Below are positions 34,736 through 47,039 of a DNA stretch of 64,000 nucleotides, piece by piece. The notes under the pieces are model-generated. The model was not told the DNA's origin and ran no database searches. It saw nothing but the letters and a program-made list of their open reading frames with translations. The stretch comes from Anisodus tanguticus. Its lineage: Eukaryota > Streptophyta > Magnoliopsida > Solanales > Solanaceae. How positions within the stretch are numbered: position 1 is the stretch's first letter; every line of letters begins with the position of its first letter. Position numbers and translations under genes: made by a program. The stretch lies in contig CM067547.1 in assembly GCA_034509755.1 (NCBI GenBank), forward strand, positions 44,790,859 to 44,854,858, in the 5' to 3' direction.

Positions 34736-35589
34736 TTTTGGAGTTCAGAATGTTTAACGCAAGATTATTATTATACAATATATTTGATAAGAATACTATT
34801 TATGTGCTAAATATCAAATTGTTTGTCATTTAAATTACTAGAATAACGTCTGCTATAACTGTCTGGGCAGGCGGCGCCCAGTATTTGATTAAAACCATCC
34901 TATATCATGCATATTGGGTTGACGGTTCCCAAACTATATTTGTCATTAGTCTTGCATGATATTAAGATGTCATATTAGATATGGCGTAAAAGTGTTGATC
35001 TTGGTTAAAACCCTAAATTAAAATATTCCCTAAAATTTTAATACAAGTCTCATTTGAAATGAACGCGTCGTCTGTTATAATTGAATGTAGTGCAAAATCC
35101 TTTTCGGCAAGATGAGTATTTATGCCACAACATTTGCTCTAAGTCTACGAGGACTCAGACTCTTTCATAGATGCATGTTAAATGTAGAAGTGGGTGATAA
35201 ACCTTCATGAGTATTTACACCACAGTGTTTGCTCTATAAGGCAAAACTCACTTAGATATATAATTGCAGTCGCATAACGGGGTTGACTTGCTAGGCTGTC
35301 TTGGCGCCACAGTGTCGGACAAGCCGAGGGACGCATATCGATTGTTTAGAACATTCGGTCAAACATGAGTTACGAATTATTTGTAATTGGTTTAGAGACC
35401 TACTAGGTTGTGCTGTTGAAGTTATCAACCACAGCAAACGCGAAGACAACATGAACCTGGATCATGGCCCATTATGACCATATTTGATATGAGTATGTAT
35501 TCTTCCATAGGGTCGAAGAGTATGTTAAAATAATGGGAGCTAATTAAACAAAAAGCCATGTTAATTAGTTAACGAATGTGTTTAATAGA

Positions 35590-36110
35590 AATTATATTAG
35601 AGTTTAATTTCAAGTCTATTTGTTTCTTCAGTCGTATAAAATGTCGAATCTATCACTGAAAATGTTGGTCGAGACAAACAAGTTGACTTGGATCAAATTA
35701 CCCGACTGGTTAAGAAATCTGCGATTGGTGTTAAGACTAGAAAGAATTGAGTATGTGTTAGACACAGTATTCCCCACAGTCCCTGCTGAAAACTCTGATT
35801 AGTATGCCCTGTTTGACAAGGTGTCTTATCAGAAACGTTTGAACGATGCTACCTTAGCAAAATGTACAATGTTGTCTTCCATGACTATGGAGTTACAGAG
35901 GCAACATGAAAACATGGGCCCAACGAAATGCTAGAACACTTGAAGAGTCTCTATGAAAAATAGTCTCAAACAATGGAGTATGAACTGTTGAGAGACCCTT
36001 TCAAATGTAAGCTGAACGAAAGGGGACAAATGCCAGCGCATGTTCTAAAGAAGGACTACACAGCTCCAAGATGAAGCAAAGCACTAGGTGATTCTACCTC
36101 TACTGAACAA
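35590..36110 (+). pseudogene. Copia C gag remnant
   Basis: Short frames separated by stops carry gag-like phrases (EMLEHLKSLYEK, MEYELLRDPFKCKLNERGQM). The position before the protease supports gag. No zinc knuckle is visible, so the region is strongly degraded. Confidence 0.55.
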
Positions 36111-36113
36111 GGT

Positions 36114-36656
36114 ATGTTTGTAATTAAAATAAATATGTCTACAAGTAACTCCCATTGTTGGGTATTGGATACCGCTTGTGGCTCGCACATTTGTAGTAAT
36201 GTGCAGAGCCTAATTAACAGAAGAAAGGTTGGACCTTGGGAGGTGGACTTACGCGTTGGAAATGGAGCACGAGTAGATGTTGAACGCGTGGAAACTTATA
36301 GACTAGATTTACCTTCAGGCTTTTGTTTAGAACTAAATAATTGTTATTTTGTTCCCTCATTAACAAGGAATATAATTTCTATCCCAATGTTAAACATTGA
36401 GGGTTTTTTCTCATTCAATTCCAATGGCAGTTATGTACTGTCTTTTAATGATTTTGTTTGTGGAAATGCTCCGCTTGTGGATGGATTGTATATTTTAAAC
36501 TGTAGTCGTGAAATTTTCAATGTGCAAAATAAACGAGCTAAGATAAGTAATCCAAGAAACCCCACCTACTTATGGCACTGCAGACTTGGTGATATCAACA
36601 AATCAAGGATAACAAGATTGAAGAAGTTAGACTACCTCGAACCATTTGACTTGTAG
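36114..36656 (+). pseudogene. Copia C protease and GAG-pre-integrase
   Basis: An open frame of 180 codons. The protease starts HCWVLDTACGSHICSNVQSL; the active-site triad reads DTA, with an extra C before GS, as in several plant Copia lineages. The middle has NIISIPMLNIEGF. The end shows the integrase zinc region start (YLWHCRLGDINKSRITRL; normally LGH, here LGD). A TAG at about 36654 ends the frame in mid-domain, so the polyprotein is interrupted. Confidence 0.85.
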
Positions 36657-36680
36657 TCTTATGGTAATTGCGAATCTTGC

Positions 36681-38050
36681 TTGAGAGGAAAGATGACCAA
36701 TAAATCACTTTCTAGGAAAGGGGTACGAGCCAAAGAGGTAATTGAGTTGGTCCATACTGATGTATGTGGGCCATTTTCAACTCAAGCTAAGGGAGGCTTC
36801 CCTTACTTCATCACTTTTACAGACGATTTCAAAAGGTTTGGGCATGTGTATCTTATGAAACATAAATCCGAAGCCTTTGAGAAATTCAAGGAGTACAAGT
36901 CAGAAGTAGAGAAGCAACTTGAAACAAGTATCAAGACACTTCGATCAGATCGAGGAGGTGAATACTTAAGTAAAGAATTTTTGGATTATTTGAAGCTTCA
37001 TGGAGTCCAATCACAATGGACACCTCCTGGAACGCCACAATTGAATGGTGTTGATGAAAGGAGAAATCGAACCCTATTAGATATGGTTAGATCCACGATG
37101 AGTTTCTCAGCTCTACCGATATACCTTTGGGGTTATGCAATGCAAAGCTCAATTTATATTTTGAACTAGGGATGGCAGGTGGGTATAATCTTGCGGATTC
37201 CGCACCGCACCCGCCTCAGTTGGGGCAGGTATGGGTATAACTTTGGCGGGTAGTAGGTGGGTATGGGTATTAAAAATGTACCCATCACGGGTAGGCGGGT
37301 AGGTGGTGGATTTGCAGTCATACCCGCCTACCCACTCGCCTACCGTCTGCCTTATACCCGCCCCAAGCCTAAAATATTAGCAGGCCATAAGTCACGACAA
37401 GTGAAAAAATCTGAAATTCTCATCCCTCTCTCCCAAAGAAAATGAGACTGTGACAGTATTGATTCTTGACTCAATTTTTTGGGATAATTTTTGGGATCAT
37501 GTTGATCACTAATTGATCACAAATGAATTGATTACAAAATATGGTATGCGGGTACATGCGGGTATTGGCGGGTGACGGATATCCACTTGGGTGGTGGAGC
37601 GGGTGTGGATTTAGGAATATACCCGCCTAGGCGGGTATGGATGTTGAAAATTGTACCCGCCACGGGTAGCGGGTAGGTGGCAGATATAAAATTTTCTGGC
37701 GGGTACGGGTGCGGGGGAGGGAGTATCCGCGCCCGCCCCGCCCAATTGCCATCCCTATTTTGAACAGAGTTCCTTCAAAGTCAGGAGAGAAAACTCCATG
37801 TGAGATATGGAACGGCAAGAAGCCAACACTTAAACATATGCGACTCTAGGGTGCCCTGCATATGTAAAGAAGATGCTTACTGACAAGTTGGAATCTAAAA
37901 GTGAGAAATATTATTTTGTACGGTATCTAAAGGGAACTAAGGGATACTATTTCTATTTTCCTGGAGAGCACAAGGTCATTGTTTCCAGGAATGCAACTTT
38001 CCTTGAGGAAGAATATGTCTACAAGGAACATAGCTGCACATAGATAGAAC
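36681..38050 (+). pseudogene. Copia C integrase, split by a MITE
   Basis: The DDE core is legible: LVHTDVCGPFSTQAKGGFPY, FITFTDDFKRFGHVYLMKHK, LRSDRGGEY and the Glu block DERRNRTLLDMVRS. The frame breaks at 37166, where the hAT-type element is inserted. It resumes at 37766 with RVPSKSGEKTPCEIWNGKKP and GCPAYVKKMLTDKLESKSEK, again with stops. Without the insertion and one copy of its 8-bp target the two parts are contiguous. Confidence 0.88.
37167..37757. mobile_element. hAT-type MITE, 591 bp (MITE 2), inside Copia C integrase
   Basis: The ends are TAGGGATGGCA and, inverted, TGCCATCCCTA. They are flanked by a perfect 8-bp duplication TTTTGAAC (37159-37166 and 37758-37765). Subterminal regions are rich in GCGGGTA on one side and its complement on the other, so the element can fold. 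It has no transposase. The insertion splits the integrase reading frame. Confidence 0.93.
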
Positions 38051-38479
38051 TTGAAGAAATTCAAGAACCACAAGATAACACAGAAGTAGAACCCTTGTCG
38101 AATGACCTAAACAAGGATTCAGTGGGAGTATCTGGTGAAGATTGGGTGCTTAGAGTACGCCTTTCAGTCAATGTGAGTGCTATGAGAGAGAGTACAGAAA
38201 TGCAAGGCTCTCATACACAACCAATGGAAGATGATACAATGGTTGTACATCATTCCATTCATGAAATACATGAAAATGACATCCCTGAAAGCTCTCAAGG
38301 TGATGGATTGTCCAACACACAAAGATCTTCTCACAATCAGAATGCAACAAATACCGAAACGCAGAATACTCAACTCCGTAGGACCACTAGGACTCATTGT
38401 CCGTCTGAAAGACTTAATCTCCTTGTTGAAACACATAATGAGATAGATATTCCTGATGACGATGAACCTACAACCTACA

Positions 38480-39514
38480 ACGAAGCTATGTTAGACATTG
38501 ATTCGCAAGAGATGGCAAGAAGCCATGAAATCTGAGATGGACTCAATGTACATAAATCAAGTTTGGAACTTAGTTGATTTGTCAACAGGGGTTAGACCCA
38601 TAGGATGCAAATGGGTCTTCAAGAAGAAGATTGATGCATATGGCAAGGTACAAAATTATAAAGCAAGATTAGTGGCTAAAGGATATAATCAACGGCCTGG
38701 GGTCGATTATGATGAAACTTTTTCACTTGTTGCTAAGATTAAGTCCATTTGGATTTTGCTTGCAATAGCTGCATATTATGGCTATGACATTTGGCAGATG
38801 GATGTCAAAACGACTTTCCTCAATGGTAATCTAATTGAGGAAGTGTATATGAAATAACCTGAGGGTTTTTCAATTGAGTCCAAACCAAATGCTGTATGCA
38901 AGCTACCAAAGTCTATTTATAGGCTTAAGCAAGCCTCGAGGAGTTGGAATATTTGCTTTGACAAAGCAGTCAAATCGTTTGACTTTGTTAAAAGCAAAGA
39001 AAATCCCTGCGTTTATAGTAAGCGCAAGGAAAAGAGTATTGTCTTCATTGTTATATATGTAGATGACATATTAATAATATGAGATAATAAGACTCTCATG
39101 CAATCAGTTAAGGAATGGTTATCCAACACCTTCATGATGAAGGACTTGGGTGAAGCCTGCTACATTCTTGGAATTAGGATCTATAGAGATAGACCTAATA
39201 GATTGTTAGGGCTATCACAGTCCACATACATAGACAAAGTGCTAAGGCGATTCTCTATGGAAAACTCCAAGAAAGGAAATCTTCCTATGGGTCAAGGGAT
39301 CAAGCTATCAAAAAAGGATAGTCCTTCTACTGTTGCAGAACTTGAACGCATGAAAATAATCCCAAATGCTTTAGCTATAGGATCTATCATGTATGCCATG
39401 ACCTGTACGAGGCCAGATGTGGCCCATGCACTTAGTATGACTTGCCATTCCAACAGAATCCTGGGGAAGAATACTGGAAAGCAGTCAAGAGTATTCTTAA
39501 GTATCTTAGATTAA
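38480..39514 (+). pseudogene. Copia C reverse transcriptase, broken
   Basis: Blocks in order: WQEAMKSEMDSMYINQVWNL, GCKWVFKKKIDAYGKVQNYK, RLVAKGYNQRPGVDYDETF, DIWQMDVKTTFLNGNLIEEV and the catalytic block VIYVDDILII (about 39050-39080). The DVKTAFL/YVDD aspartates are kept. Stops occur after YMK (about 38855) and after ILII, and the segment at 38870-39060 is shifted. The enzyme cannot be made from this copy. Confidence 0.88.
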
Positions 39515-40044
39515 CTAAAGAATATTTCTTAGTCTATGGTAGACAAGAGAAGCTGGTATGTACTGGGTACACTGATGCTAGCTTCCAATCAGATCTTGAT
39601 GACTTCAAATCTCAGTCTGGATATGCCTTCATTTTCAATGGCGGAATAGTGAGTTGGAAAAGTTCCAACCAAGCTACAACTGCTGATTCGACAACAGCAG
39701 CTGAGTACATTGCTGGATCGGAAGCTGGGAAGGAAGCTATCGCGATATCTGAGTTCCTGAAGGAACTAGGGGTTGTTCCAAGTGCCACTTGTTCAATAAC
39801 GGTTTATTGTGACAACATTGGTGCGATTGCGCAAGCTAAGGAACCAAGATCAACCAACAGAAACAAACATGTACCAAGAAAGTACCACATACTCAGAGAG
39901 ATGGTGGAGACTGAAGAGATTAGATTAGACTATGTTCCCACAGACGATAATCTAGCTGACCCGTTCACTAAACCATTAAGCTTAGTCAAGCATAATGGTC
40001 ATTTTGAGAATATGAGCATTAGATATGTTGGAGATTGGCTCTAG
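39442..40044 (+). CDS. Copia C RNase H domain (open frame)
   Basis: A 200-codon open frame contains the full Copia RNase H: EYWKAVKSILKYLRLTKEYF, YTDASFQSDLDDFKSQSGYA, TADSTTAAEYIAGSEAGKEA, YCDNIGAIAQAKEPRSTNRN and the C-terminal DYVPTDDNLADPFTKPL. It ends 14 bp before the 3' LTR. The metal-binding acidic residues of TDA, AAEY and CDN are present. It is a fragment of a polyprotein whose upstream parts are broken, so expression as a protein is unlikely. Confidence 0.85.
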   Translation: MPFQQNPGEEYWKAVKSILKYLRLTKEYFLVYGRQEKLVCTGYTDASFQSDLDDFKSQSGYAFIFNGGIVSWKSSNQATTADSTTAAEYIAGSEAGKEAIAISEFLKELGVVPSATCSITVYCDNIGAIAQAKEPRSTNRNKHVPRKYHILREMVETEEIRLDYVPTDDNLADPFTKPLSLVKHNGHFENMSIRYVGDWL

Positions 40045-40058
40045 TCCAAGTGGGAGAT

Positions 40059-41572
40059 TGAAAGTATATTTATATCCTAGAGACAATCTGTATTAGGACA
40101 AATGTACTTTATACACATTCGTATTATTATTAATGGAGATTAATATTTTGGCATTTGCAATTATTGAATTATTATTTGATTGTTTGTAATTATTCATTAA
40201 TGTGCATCCCTTGACCTTATGTTGTCATTAATAGAGTGAGATATTCATGATAGAGATTAACTCTTAAAATAGCCTCGACTAATGATCATCGAGAATGGGA
40301 TATCGATGATATGTGATAAGTCGACATGTGGTCTGCATCACATCCTTAGAGGATGTAGTATGTCTCACCTGCTACGAGTAATGGCTACTCGTGATGGACA
40401 CATGGATACTTTGGAAGTATTGGTATACCCTGCTGATATACTGTTTGTTATACTTGTCTAAAGTATGATCAACATGTGGGAGATAGAAGTCCTTAGACTT
40501 GAGGTCAATACGCGCCTTGTCTACAAAGTAATGTACTTTGATCCCGTCCTAAGCTCTTGTATTGGGTACATTACGATGTGGATTGAAGGTGGTAGTTGAG
40601 CCAAGATTAGGATTCATTCCTCGAATGTATATTCGAGAGAACACTCGGATTCTCAGTGATATTAGGTTGACTAAGTCGTTGGCCAACGCAATAGACATAT
40701 TTAGAATATGGTCTAGTCGTCAACTAATATAGATGAGATATAATGATTAAGCCATTTGGATAGACACTTGACAAATCCTAAGCTTGATCGAGTGTGTCGT
40801 GAATGAAAGGATTTTATCTTACCACATAATGGTTAAGTTTACTGGATTCGCGTAAACGTACTTCACATATTGAGTTCGTCTTCAGGTGCCATCTAGGAGT
40901 TCCGTGTAGACCTTAATTTGATTAATGTCAATATGAGAAGGCATGTAGGGTCACACTATGTCGGTTGTCCGTTTCGATCTAAGGATGTATTGAGAGAGTA
41001 ATTAAATGTTCGATTTGGAATCGAGATATTTAAATGAATAATGATTATTTTAATTAAGTCAAAATTGGATTTTGGATTTAGTTAAGAATGCACGGAAAAT
41101 AAATCGAGACATTGCAGGAGCACGTCGAGCGCCGCGGCGCCCATACCATAGGGCCGCGATGCCTCTGCATCAATTTTTGGGCTAGGCCCAAGGTCAAACC
41201 CTAATCCGGTTTTGATATAATTTTCAACTATAAATAGAGGCATTCCCTTCATTATTCATACACCAATTTCTGAAAAACATTCTAAGCCTTAGAGACTTAG
41301 AATCAAATTCTCTCGAACCTCTGCCGGATTTCCTAGCTTTCCGAAAGAGAAGTACATTGAAGCTTGGAGCTTGCAATCGGAAGAGCAACCGCGTGTGCAC
41401 CTTATAGTAGATAAAGATTTCAGATAATACTAACTTGTAAGTAAATGTTTTATGTTACAAGTTTCATTGTTGTATAACCATAGCAGAATTAATGTTGGGG
41501 TAAGTAAGAAACAAAACTTTTAAACTTCCGTTGTGTCTTACTTATGTACTTTGTACCCAACAAAATCCTACA
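40059..41572 (+). repeat. 3' LTR of Copia C (1514 bp)
   Basis: Opens TGAAAGTATATTT after a polypurine tract and closes AAAATCCTACA, followed by GTTCT, the duplicated target. It contains TATAAATAGAGGC (about 41230) and one copy of the GC-rich phrase that is duplicated in the 5' LTR. Confidence 0.9.
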
Positions 41573-41577
41573 GTTCT

Positions 41578-42444
41578 TGCACTATCAGTGCTTTTTATTC
41601 TATTATAGAATATTAATTTTTAATTAATATATCAAACTTGCTATGAAAAGTGGTAGGTAACTTAATGTTATGGTATAAAAGACTTATAATTTTTTTTTCT
41701 ATAAAAATATTTACATAATTAGATTACTCCTTATTAGGTAATTATAAATAAATTTTTTAATAAACATAAATTAGTAATCTAATAAAAATGATATCAGGTT
41801 AAAATTCATGGTAATATATATAAAAAATTATATCATCAATAGTTATAATGATTCATGTAACATAAATCACCCTCCCAGAAGCAGCAGGCTCACCAAAATC
41901 ATCCAATTTGATCTGTCTTTGTTTTTCTTTATTCTTCATATCATCAGTACTACTTTTCTCAACAGTGAACATTCAATAACTTAAACTGTCGAGTACAATT
42001 TTGTGGGTCATCTTCTTCCTTTATATCATTTAGTAATTTTCAACAGCTTACTGTAATGTAATCAACTTTGTGCTATTTTAAAAGCCTTCAATGTGGGTAC
42101 CGCATAGTCGCTAAAGAAGACCAAATGCAATTTTTTCTGTTTTAACGGCATGCTAAATCTATATTAGTGTACTAAATAAGAAACCTTTAACTTCCAAGAA
42201 TTCTACGTAGTATTTTCTTGTTAAAAGAATACCGTTGGGGCTTTTCATTTTCAAATTCCCAAAATTCTCGGCCATGAATCCAACAGCTAAATTCTCTCAC
42301 TGTCTTATTATACCAAGCCTAAACAGCGTATTTCTCTTTATACTCATTGTTTTTCAGATATAAAAAATCTCCTTCCATTTTCAACTTCAAGAATTAAGCT
42401 AGACTATCGTAAATTCTTCCTTTTTTTTCCCTCTATTTTTTCTA
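41578..42444. other. AT-rich intergenic sequence
   Basis: No gene recognised. Confidence 0.5.
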
Positions 42445-42630
42445 CTCCCTCCGTTCCAAATTATGTGATGTAGCTTGACTGAGTACGTGATTTAAGAAAT
42501 AAAGAAAGATATTTTAATCTCATGGTAAAAAACAAACCAAAAATATTTGTGTAATTATAAATTATCTCATTAAGCGTTAAAATTAAATTATTATCAAATA
42601 AAGAAATGACTAAAAAGGAAAGTGTATAGG
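42445..42630 (+). mobile_element. Stowaway-type (Tc1/mariner) MITE, 3' end lost
   Basis: Starts CTCCCTCCGTTCCAAATTAT directly after the dinucleotide TA, the typical Stowaway terminus and target. The following AT-rich interior resembles the common plant family. The matching inverted end (GGAGGGAG) is not found, so the copy is truncated near 42630. Confidence 0.8.
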
Positions 42631-43174
42631 TTACACACAAGCTTTGTTGTCTCTGTGTTTCTATTTTACTAGTATTTGATAACGATAGTATTCTAGCAAG
42701 CTTGTTTATTTCATTAGGTACTTTTTTTTTGTGTTTTTTTTTTTTTAAATGTCATGTGTATGGTGAAGAATGCTATTTTGCTTATCATTTGAAGTATGTG
42801 GGCATGAAACTAATAATTCTCTGCTTTTACATGTCATTACCAATTTGCTTTCATGCTTTTGACATCACAAAATTTGGTTTTGTTCATATTCTCCCCCCTT
42901 AGGAATGCAATTATAGGTGTTGCTTAACAAGGCCCCGTTGTTAATGGCACAAAAAGAGGGTACTTTGAGGTGTTGGTACAACACTTTTTAGCATAGAATT
43001 CCATCTCTTTCTTTGAATAAAGGAAGAACCATTCAACTTTTCCTTTTACTTTATTTTGAATCTTTTTTTTTTTGTTTTTTGCTTTCTGGGGATCAGTTTA
43101 AATTGTGGGGATCACTTCTTTTTTTCTCTTTTGCCACTCTTTAGGATTACACTTCCTTAGTATAATTTAAAATC
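42631..43174. other. AT-rich intergenic sequence
   Basis: T-rich tracts; no gene recognised. Confidence 0.5.
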
Positions 43175-43182
43175 GATAATTC

Positions 43183-43949
43183 TAGGGGTGGGCAAAAAAA
43201 TTCGGAGAATTGAAAAAACAGAACCGAATCGAAATTCGGTTCGTTTTTTTTAAAATTTTTAAAAACCGATTTTTTGAAAAATCAAACCGAATCAGGATAT
43301 AATTATTCGAATTAAATATATAATTATTCTTATTTTTTTATTTTAGGCTACTACTATCTCTTGAATCATAGCCATTAAAGTCAATCTATGAAGCTTTTAT
43401 GGAAGTCGAATGCGACATGAACTTGATTAACATTTCACGGAAGCATTGACATAAAATGTAGGGAGAGAAAGTAGTTGTAAATTGATGAAACTTTAAATGG
43501 TCATAACTCTGCGCTCGGATGTCCGTTTTACCCGATTTTTTTATTGAGTATTTTTTCGAGACGGGGCCGACCCAACGCAACCAATTTTTAGAAAAATGTT
43601 CATTTTCCCAATCAATTTGTGTTTTCTCCCAAATCGGTTTCTAATTTTCCTTTTCTTTAATAAACATCTCACGATACACAATAGATTTCAACGTCGAAAT
43701 TTCATGGTAGTGTAGGTGTGAATGTCAATTTCAGTTTTGGAATTCAATTTTTTTTAAAATAATTTCTCGACCCGACCCGGCCCACTAGAAAAAACGGATA
43801 TAATCCAATACGTTCGGCGATATAAACCGAACATATCGGTTTTTTTTTTGTTTTAAAAGTTGTATTCGTTTTTTTAAAAAAATCAATTTTTATTCGATTC
43901 ATATTTTTCGAATACAAAACCGAATCGAACCGATATACACCCACCCCTA
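43183..43949. mobile_element. hAT-type MITE, 767 bp (MITE 3)
   Basis: The ends are TAGGGGTGGG and, inverted, CCCACCCCTA. A perfect 8-bp duplication GATAATTC flanks it (43175-43182 and 43950-43957). Subterminal parts hold AACCGAATCGAA/TTCGGTTCG phrases. The interior (about 43434-43785) is homologous to the core of MITE 1 at about 12251-12602, including a trailing CCGACCCGGCCC phrase that belongs to the subterminal repeats of MITE 1. No transposase. Confidence 0.92.
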
Positions 43950-43957
43950 GATAATTC

Positions 43958-44194
43958 TATTTCGATAAAGACGCTGTCCAACAAAACATAATTTCCAATG
44001 CATAATGCACAAAATTGGTTGTTGTACTTTCTCTGCCAATTTCACCTTTCCATATTGAAAAGGTTAGGAACAACATCTCTCTTAGATATGCTAATTTGTT
44101 TAAATAATGAAGCGTCAACTTTTTTGAGTGATGCTACATTTGTTTCACATATACAATATCAAATCTTTATGATCTTTACATGCCTAAATTTATG
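43958..44194. other. Intergenic sequence
   Basis: Short stretch between MITE 3 and the inverted LTR; nothing recognised. Confidence 0.5.
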
Positions 44195-45645
44195 ATTCTG
44201 GTTTAGGGTTTTGTTGGGTTCAAAATACGTAAGTAGGCATAGCGGAAGATTAAAATTTTGTTTTACTTTCCCTTTTCGACTGCAAGCACAATGCTACGGT
44301 GTATTCCTCTGTAAAGAAAGCCAGGAAATCTTGGCAGAGGTTTGAGAGAGTTTTATCCTAGACTCTAAGTCTAGAATTTATTTATGAGAATTAGTGTATA
44401 ATAACAATGGTTTAGTGCTGTATTTATAGTTACAATTAGGTCAGAAATGAATTAGGGTTGGGCTCTAAGCCTGGCCCAAAAAATGAGGTGCAATGGGCCA
44501 GTCTGACTGGGCCCACTGCCGGTTCGGCGCCGCGACACCTTACATAAAATTTTATTTCCCGTTTTCATTTAATATATATATATATTCAGCACATTAAATC
44601 CAAAATCTAATTTTGATTTAATTAAATAATTTCCATCTAATAGAAATTATCCCATAGTTATTACCAATTTGAATATCTCAATTCCAAATCGAATATTTAA
44701 TACTTTCTCAATACACCCTTAGATCGAAGAGACAATCGACCTAGTGTGACTCTATAGACCTTCATATATCGACACTAATCCAATTAAGGTCCATACGGAA
44801 CTCCTAGACTACGTCGTACGACGAACTCAATATATGAAGTACGTTTACATGAATCCAACAAACATAACCTTTATGTGAGATGATAAATTCCTTTCATTCG
44901 CGACACACTCGATCAAGCTTAGGATTTTTCATGTGTCTATCCAAATGGCTTGATCACTTTATCTCATCTATATTAGTCGACAACTAGATCATATTCTAAA
45001 TATGTCTCTTGCATTGACCAATGACTTGGTCGACCTAATATCATTGAGAAGTTGAGTGCTCTCTCGAATATCCAATCGAGGAATGAATCATATTCTTGAC
45101 TCAACTACCACCTTAATTTACATCATAATGCACCCAACACAAGTCGTATCTTATCCTATAAGGAGTTTAAGCTCAGGATAGGGTCAAAGCACATTACTCT
45201 GTAAACAAGGTCCGTATTGACCTCAAGTCAAATGACCTTCATCTCCCACATGTATAACAAATAGTTTATCAGCAGGGTATACCAATACTTTCCAAAAGTA
45301 TCCATGTGCCCATCATTAGTAACCATTACTAGTAGCAGGTAGGACATACTACATTCTCTAAGAATGTGACGCAGACCACATGTCGACTTATAACATATCA
45401 TCGATATCCCATTCTCTATGATCATTAGTCGAGGCTATTTTAGAGTTACGCTCTATCATCAATATCTCACTCTATTAATGACAACGTAAGCTCAAGGGAT
45501 GCACATTAATAAATAATTACAAACAATCAAATAATAATTCAATAATTGCAAATGCCATAAATATTAATCTTATTAATAATACAAATGTGTTCAAGTACAT
45601 TTGTCCCTAATAATGATTGTCTCTAGGACATACATACTTTCGTCG
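44195..45645 (-). repeat. LTR related to Copia C, inverted, probably solo
   Basis: Read on the minus strand it begins GAAAGTATGTATGTCCTAGAG at about 45645 and ends near ACCCAACAAAACCCTAAACC at about 44203. It aligns with the 1.5-kb LTRs of element C at a visibly lower identity. It contains a GCGCCGCGAC phrase at about 44527. No internal domain adjoins it, and I could not find a matching 5-bp duplication, so the ends are approximate. Confidence 0.78.
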
Positions 45646-45838
45646 GGTAGCTTTTTAGTAGTAGGCATCTGTTTTAGAACTCTATCCGGAGTCCATTTAT
45701 TAATGACAATGCGTCTTCCCTCCAATTATACACATAAAATACTTGATCAAGAGGTTTGAAATTTCCTTAAGAACATCGAATCAATTAGGTCCAAGAGTAA
45801 AATCTAGAGCTTTAACTTATCAACAAAAAAAAGAATAG

Positions 45839-46098
45839 GGAAAATTACAACCAAATACCATTCGACCATCTAGTTTACAAAATATGTACACAATGTATAA
45901 GTAGTGTATGCCGTATACTAAATATACATATACATACATACCTATACACAACATATACAACCGATGTGTATACTTTATACTAAATATATATATGCCATAT
46001 ACCTATACACAATACATACAACCGAAGTGTATAGATAGTGTATACTTCGGCCATATTGGTAAACTAGTTGGCCGAATGATACATTTACGTAAGTTTCC
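45839..46098. mobile_element. Inverted-repeat element (MITE-like, 260 bp)
   Basis: Terminal inverted repeats of about 40 bp: the left one includes CATTCGACCATCTAGTTTAC and the right one GTAAACTAGTTGGCCGAATG. The interior has two diverged copies of a unit with TACCTATACACAA.ATA.ACAACC. No clear target duplication, so the superfamily is unassigned. Confidence 0.6.
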
Positions 46099-47039
46099 AG
46101 AGCTTTATATTTTCATGAGTTTTCAGTAACTAAAAATACCCCAGCACCCATTTCTTTCTTTATCTTGTCAGGAAGGTGGGGAGCTGGGAATTTATGCTTC
46201 ACTCTTTCTCTCTCAACTGCTTTATCCAATTGAAGAAGTTCATATAAATTCGTGTTTATCCAAAGAAAATTCTACTAAGTAGTATATAGTTTTTGAGTTT
46301 TATGCTCTTGCTTTATAGTGAACAGCTTATAAAAATTTTAAAAAGTGATTGGCACCTTGCTTTTTTTAGTGGGAAACAATAGAAAAGAGTGACTTTATTG
46401 CCAAAAGGACTTTAGACCAAAGTATGCAATAAATATTCTCTCCAGCAATCTATCCCCTGTGAATGATGTTTTCCTTGAGTTTTTTGCTCATGGTTTTAAA
46501 CTCCCAGCTCTTACAAGTTTTTTTGCAGTGTCTGGAGTTTTTAACCTTTTCTTTGTAAAGCTTTATGCATCTTCTTGATGCTTATCAATATAACAACTTA
46601 CTTCATCCAGAAACAGCTAGATCCCTTTCATGCATATCATATACTTAGGTAAGTTCTATGTGAGGATTCAAATATTTTCTACTCAGCCAGTTAACTTGTG
46701 TGGGGATATATAGAACTAAACTTCAGTAAGGCATAATCTTGGCTTTGTTCTTTCTTTCATAGTAACCAAATGAATTTCCTGATCTGCCATTCTGAGATAA
46801 AGCTCTTTCATATTCATTACTTCTTTAGCTGATACTACTTCTTGCTTGTATAGTTTTCTTGCATTGTGCTAAAGCTTTTTCATTTTATATATAAGTTCTT
46901 CCAGTTCTTGTAGCAATCTGATTCATCTCCCTTTCACAGTGTCTAATGAGCTTCTTCCTCCAAGTGGTCAAGAAGTGAAGGGCTGCTGCAACTAGTATCT
47001 TGCTATTGCATTTTTGCCAGCCAGATCAATAAAAACATA
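46099..47039 (+). other. Upstream region and 5' leader of the receptor kinase gene
   Basis: No gene recognised. A possible leader intron runs from a TTAG/GTAAGTTC donor near 46650 to a TTTCACAG acceptor near 46940; leader introns are common in this kinase group, but the splice is inferred only. Confidence 0.4.

Larger units (their letters stand above)
32888..41572 (+). mobile_element. Ty1/Copia element C with 1.5-kb LTRs
   Basis: The LTRs start TGAAARTATATTTATATCC at 32888 and 40059. A 5-bp duplication GTTCT is present at 32883-32887 and 41573-41577. Internal order on the plus strand: gag remnant, protease, integrase, reverse transcriptase, RNase H, polypurine tract AAGTGGGAGAT (40049-40058), 3' LTR. 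The integrase is split by a hAT-type MITE (37167-37757). Stops in gag, integrase and RT make it inactive. A related LTR lies inverted at about 44200-45645. Confidence 0.92.

Noticed and set aside
39442..40044. Domestication of the Copia C RNase H as a host gene
   Set aside because: The frame is open, but it sits in its normal place between broken RT and the 3' LTR. There is no separate promoter or intron, and the element is young enough for one domain to be intact by chance.
44195..45645. A confirmed solo LTR with target duplication for the inverted relative of Copia C
   Set aside because: The outer start reads CG instead of TG, and flanking 5-mers do not match under any boundary I tried. 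It is therefore listed only as an LTR-like repeat.
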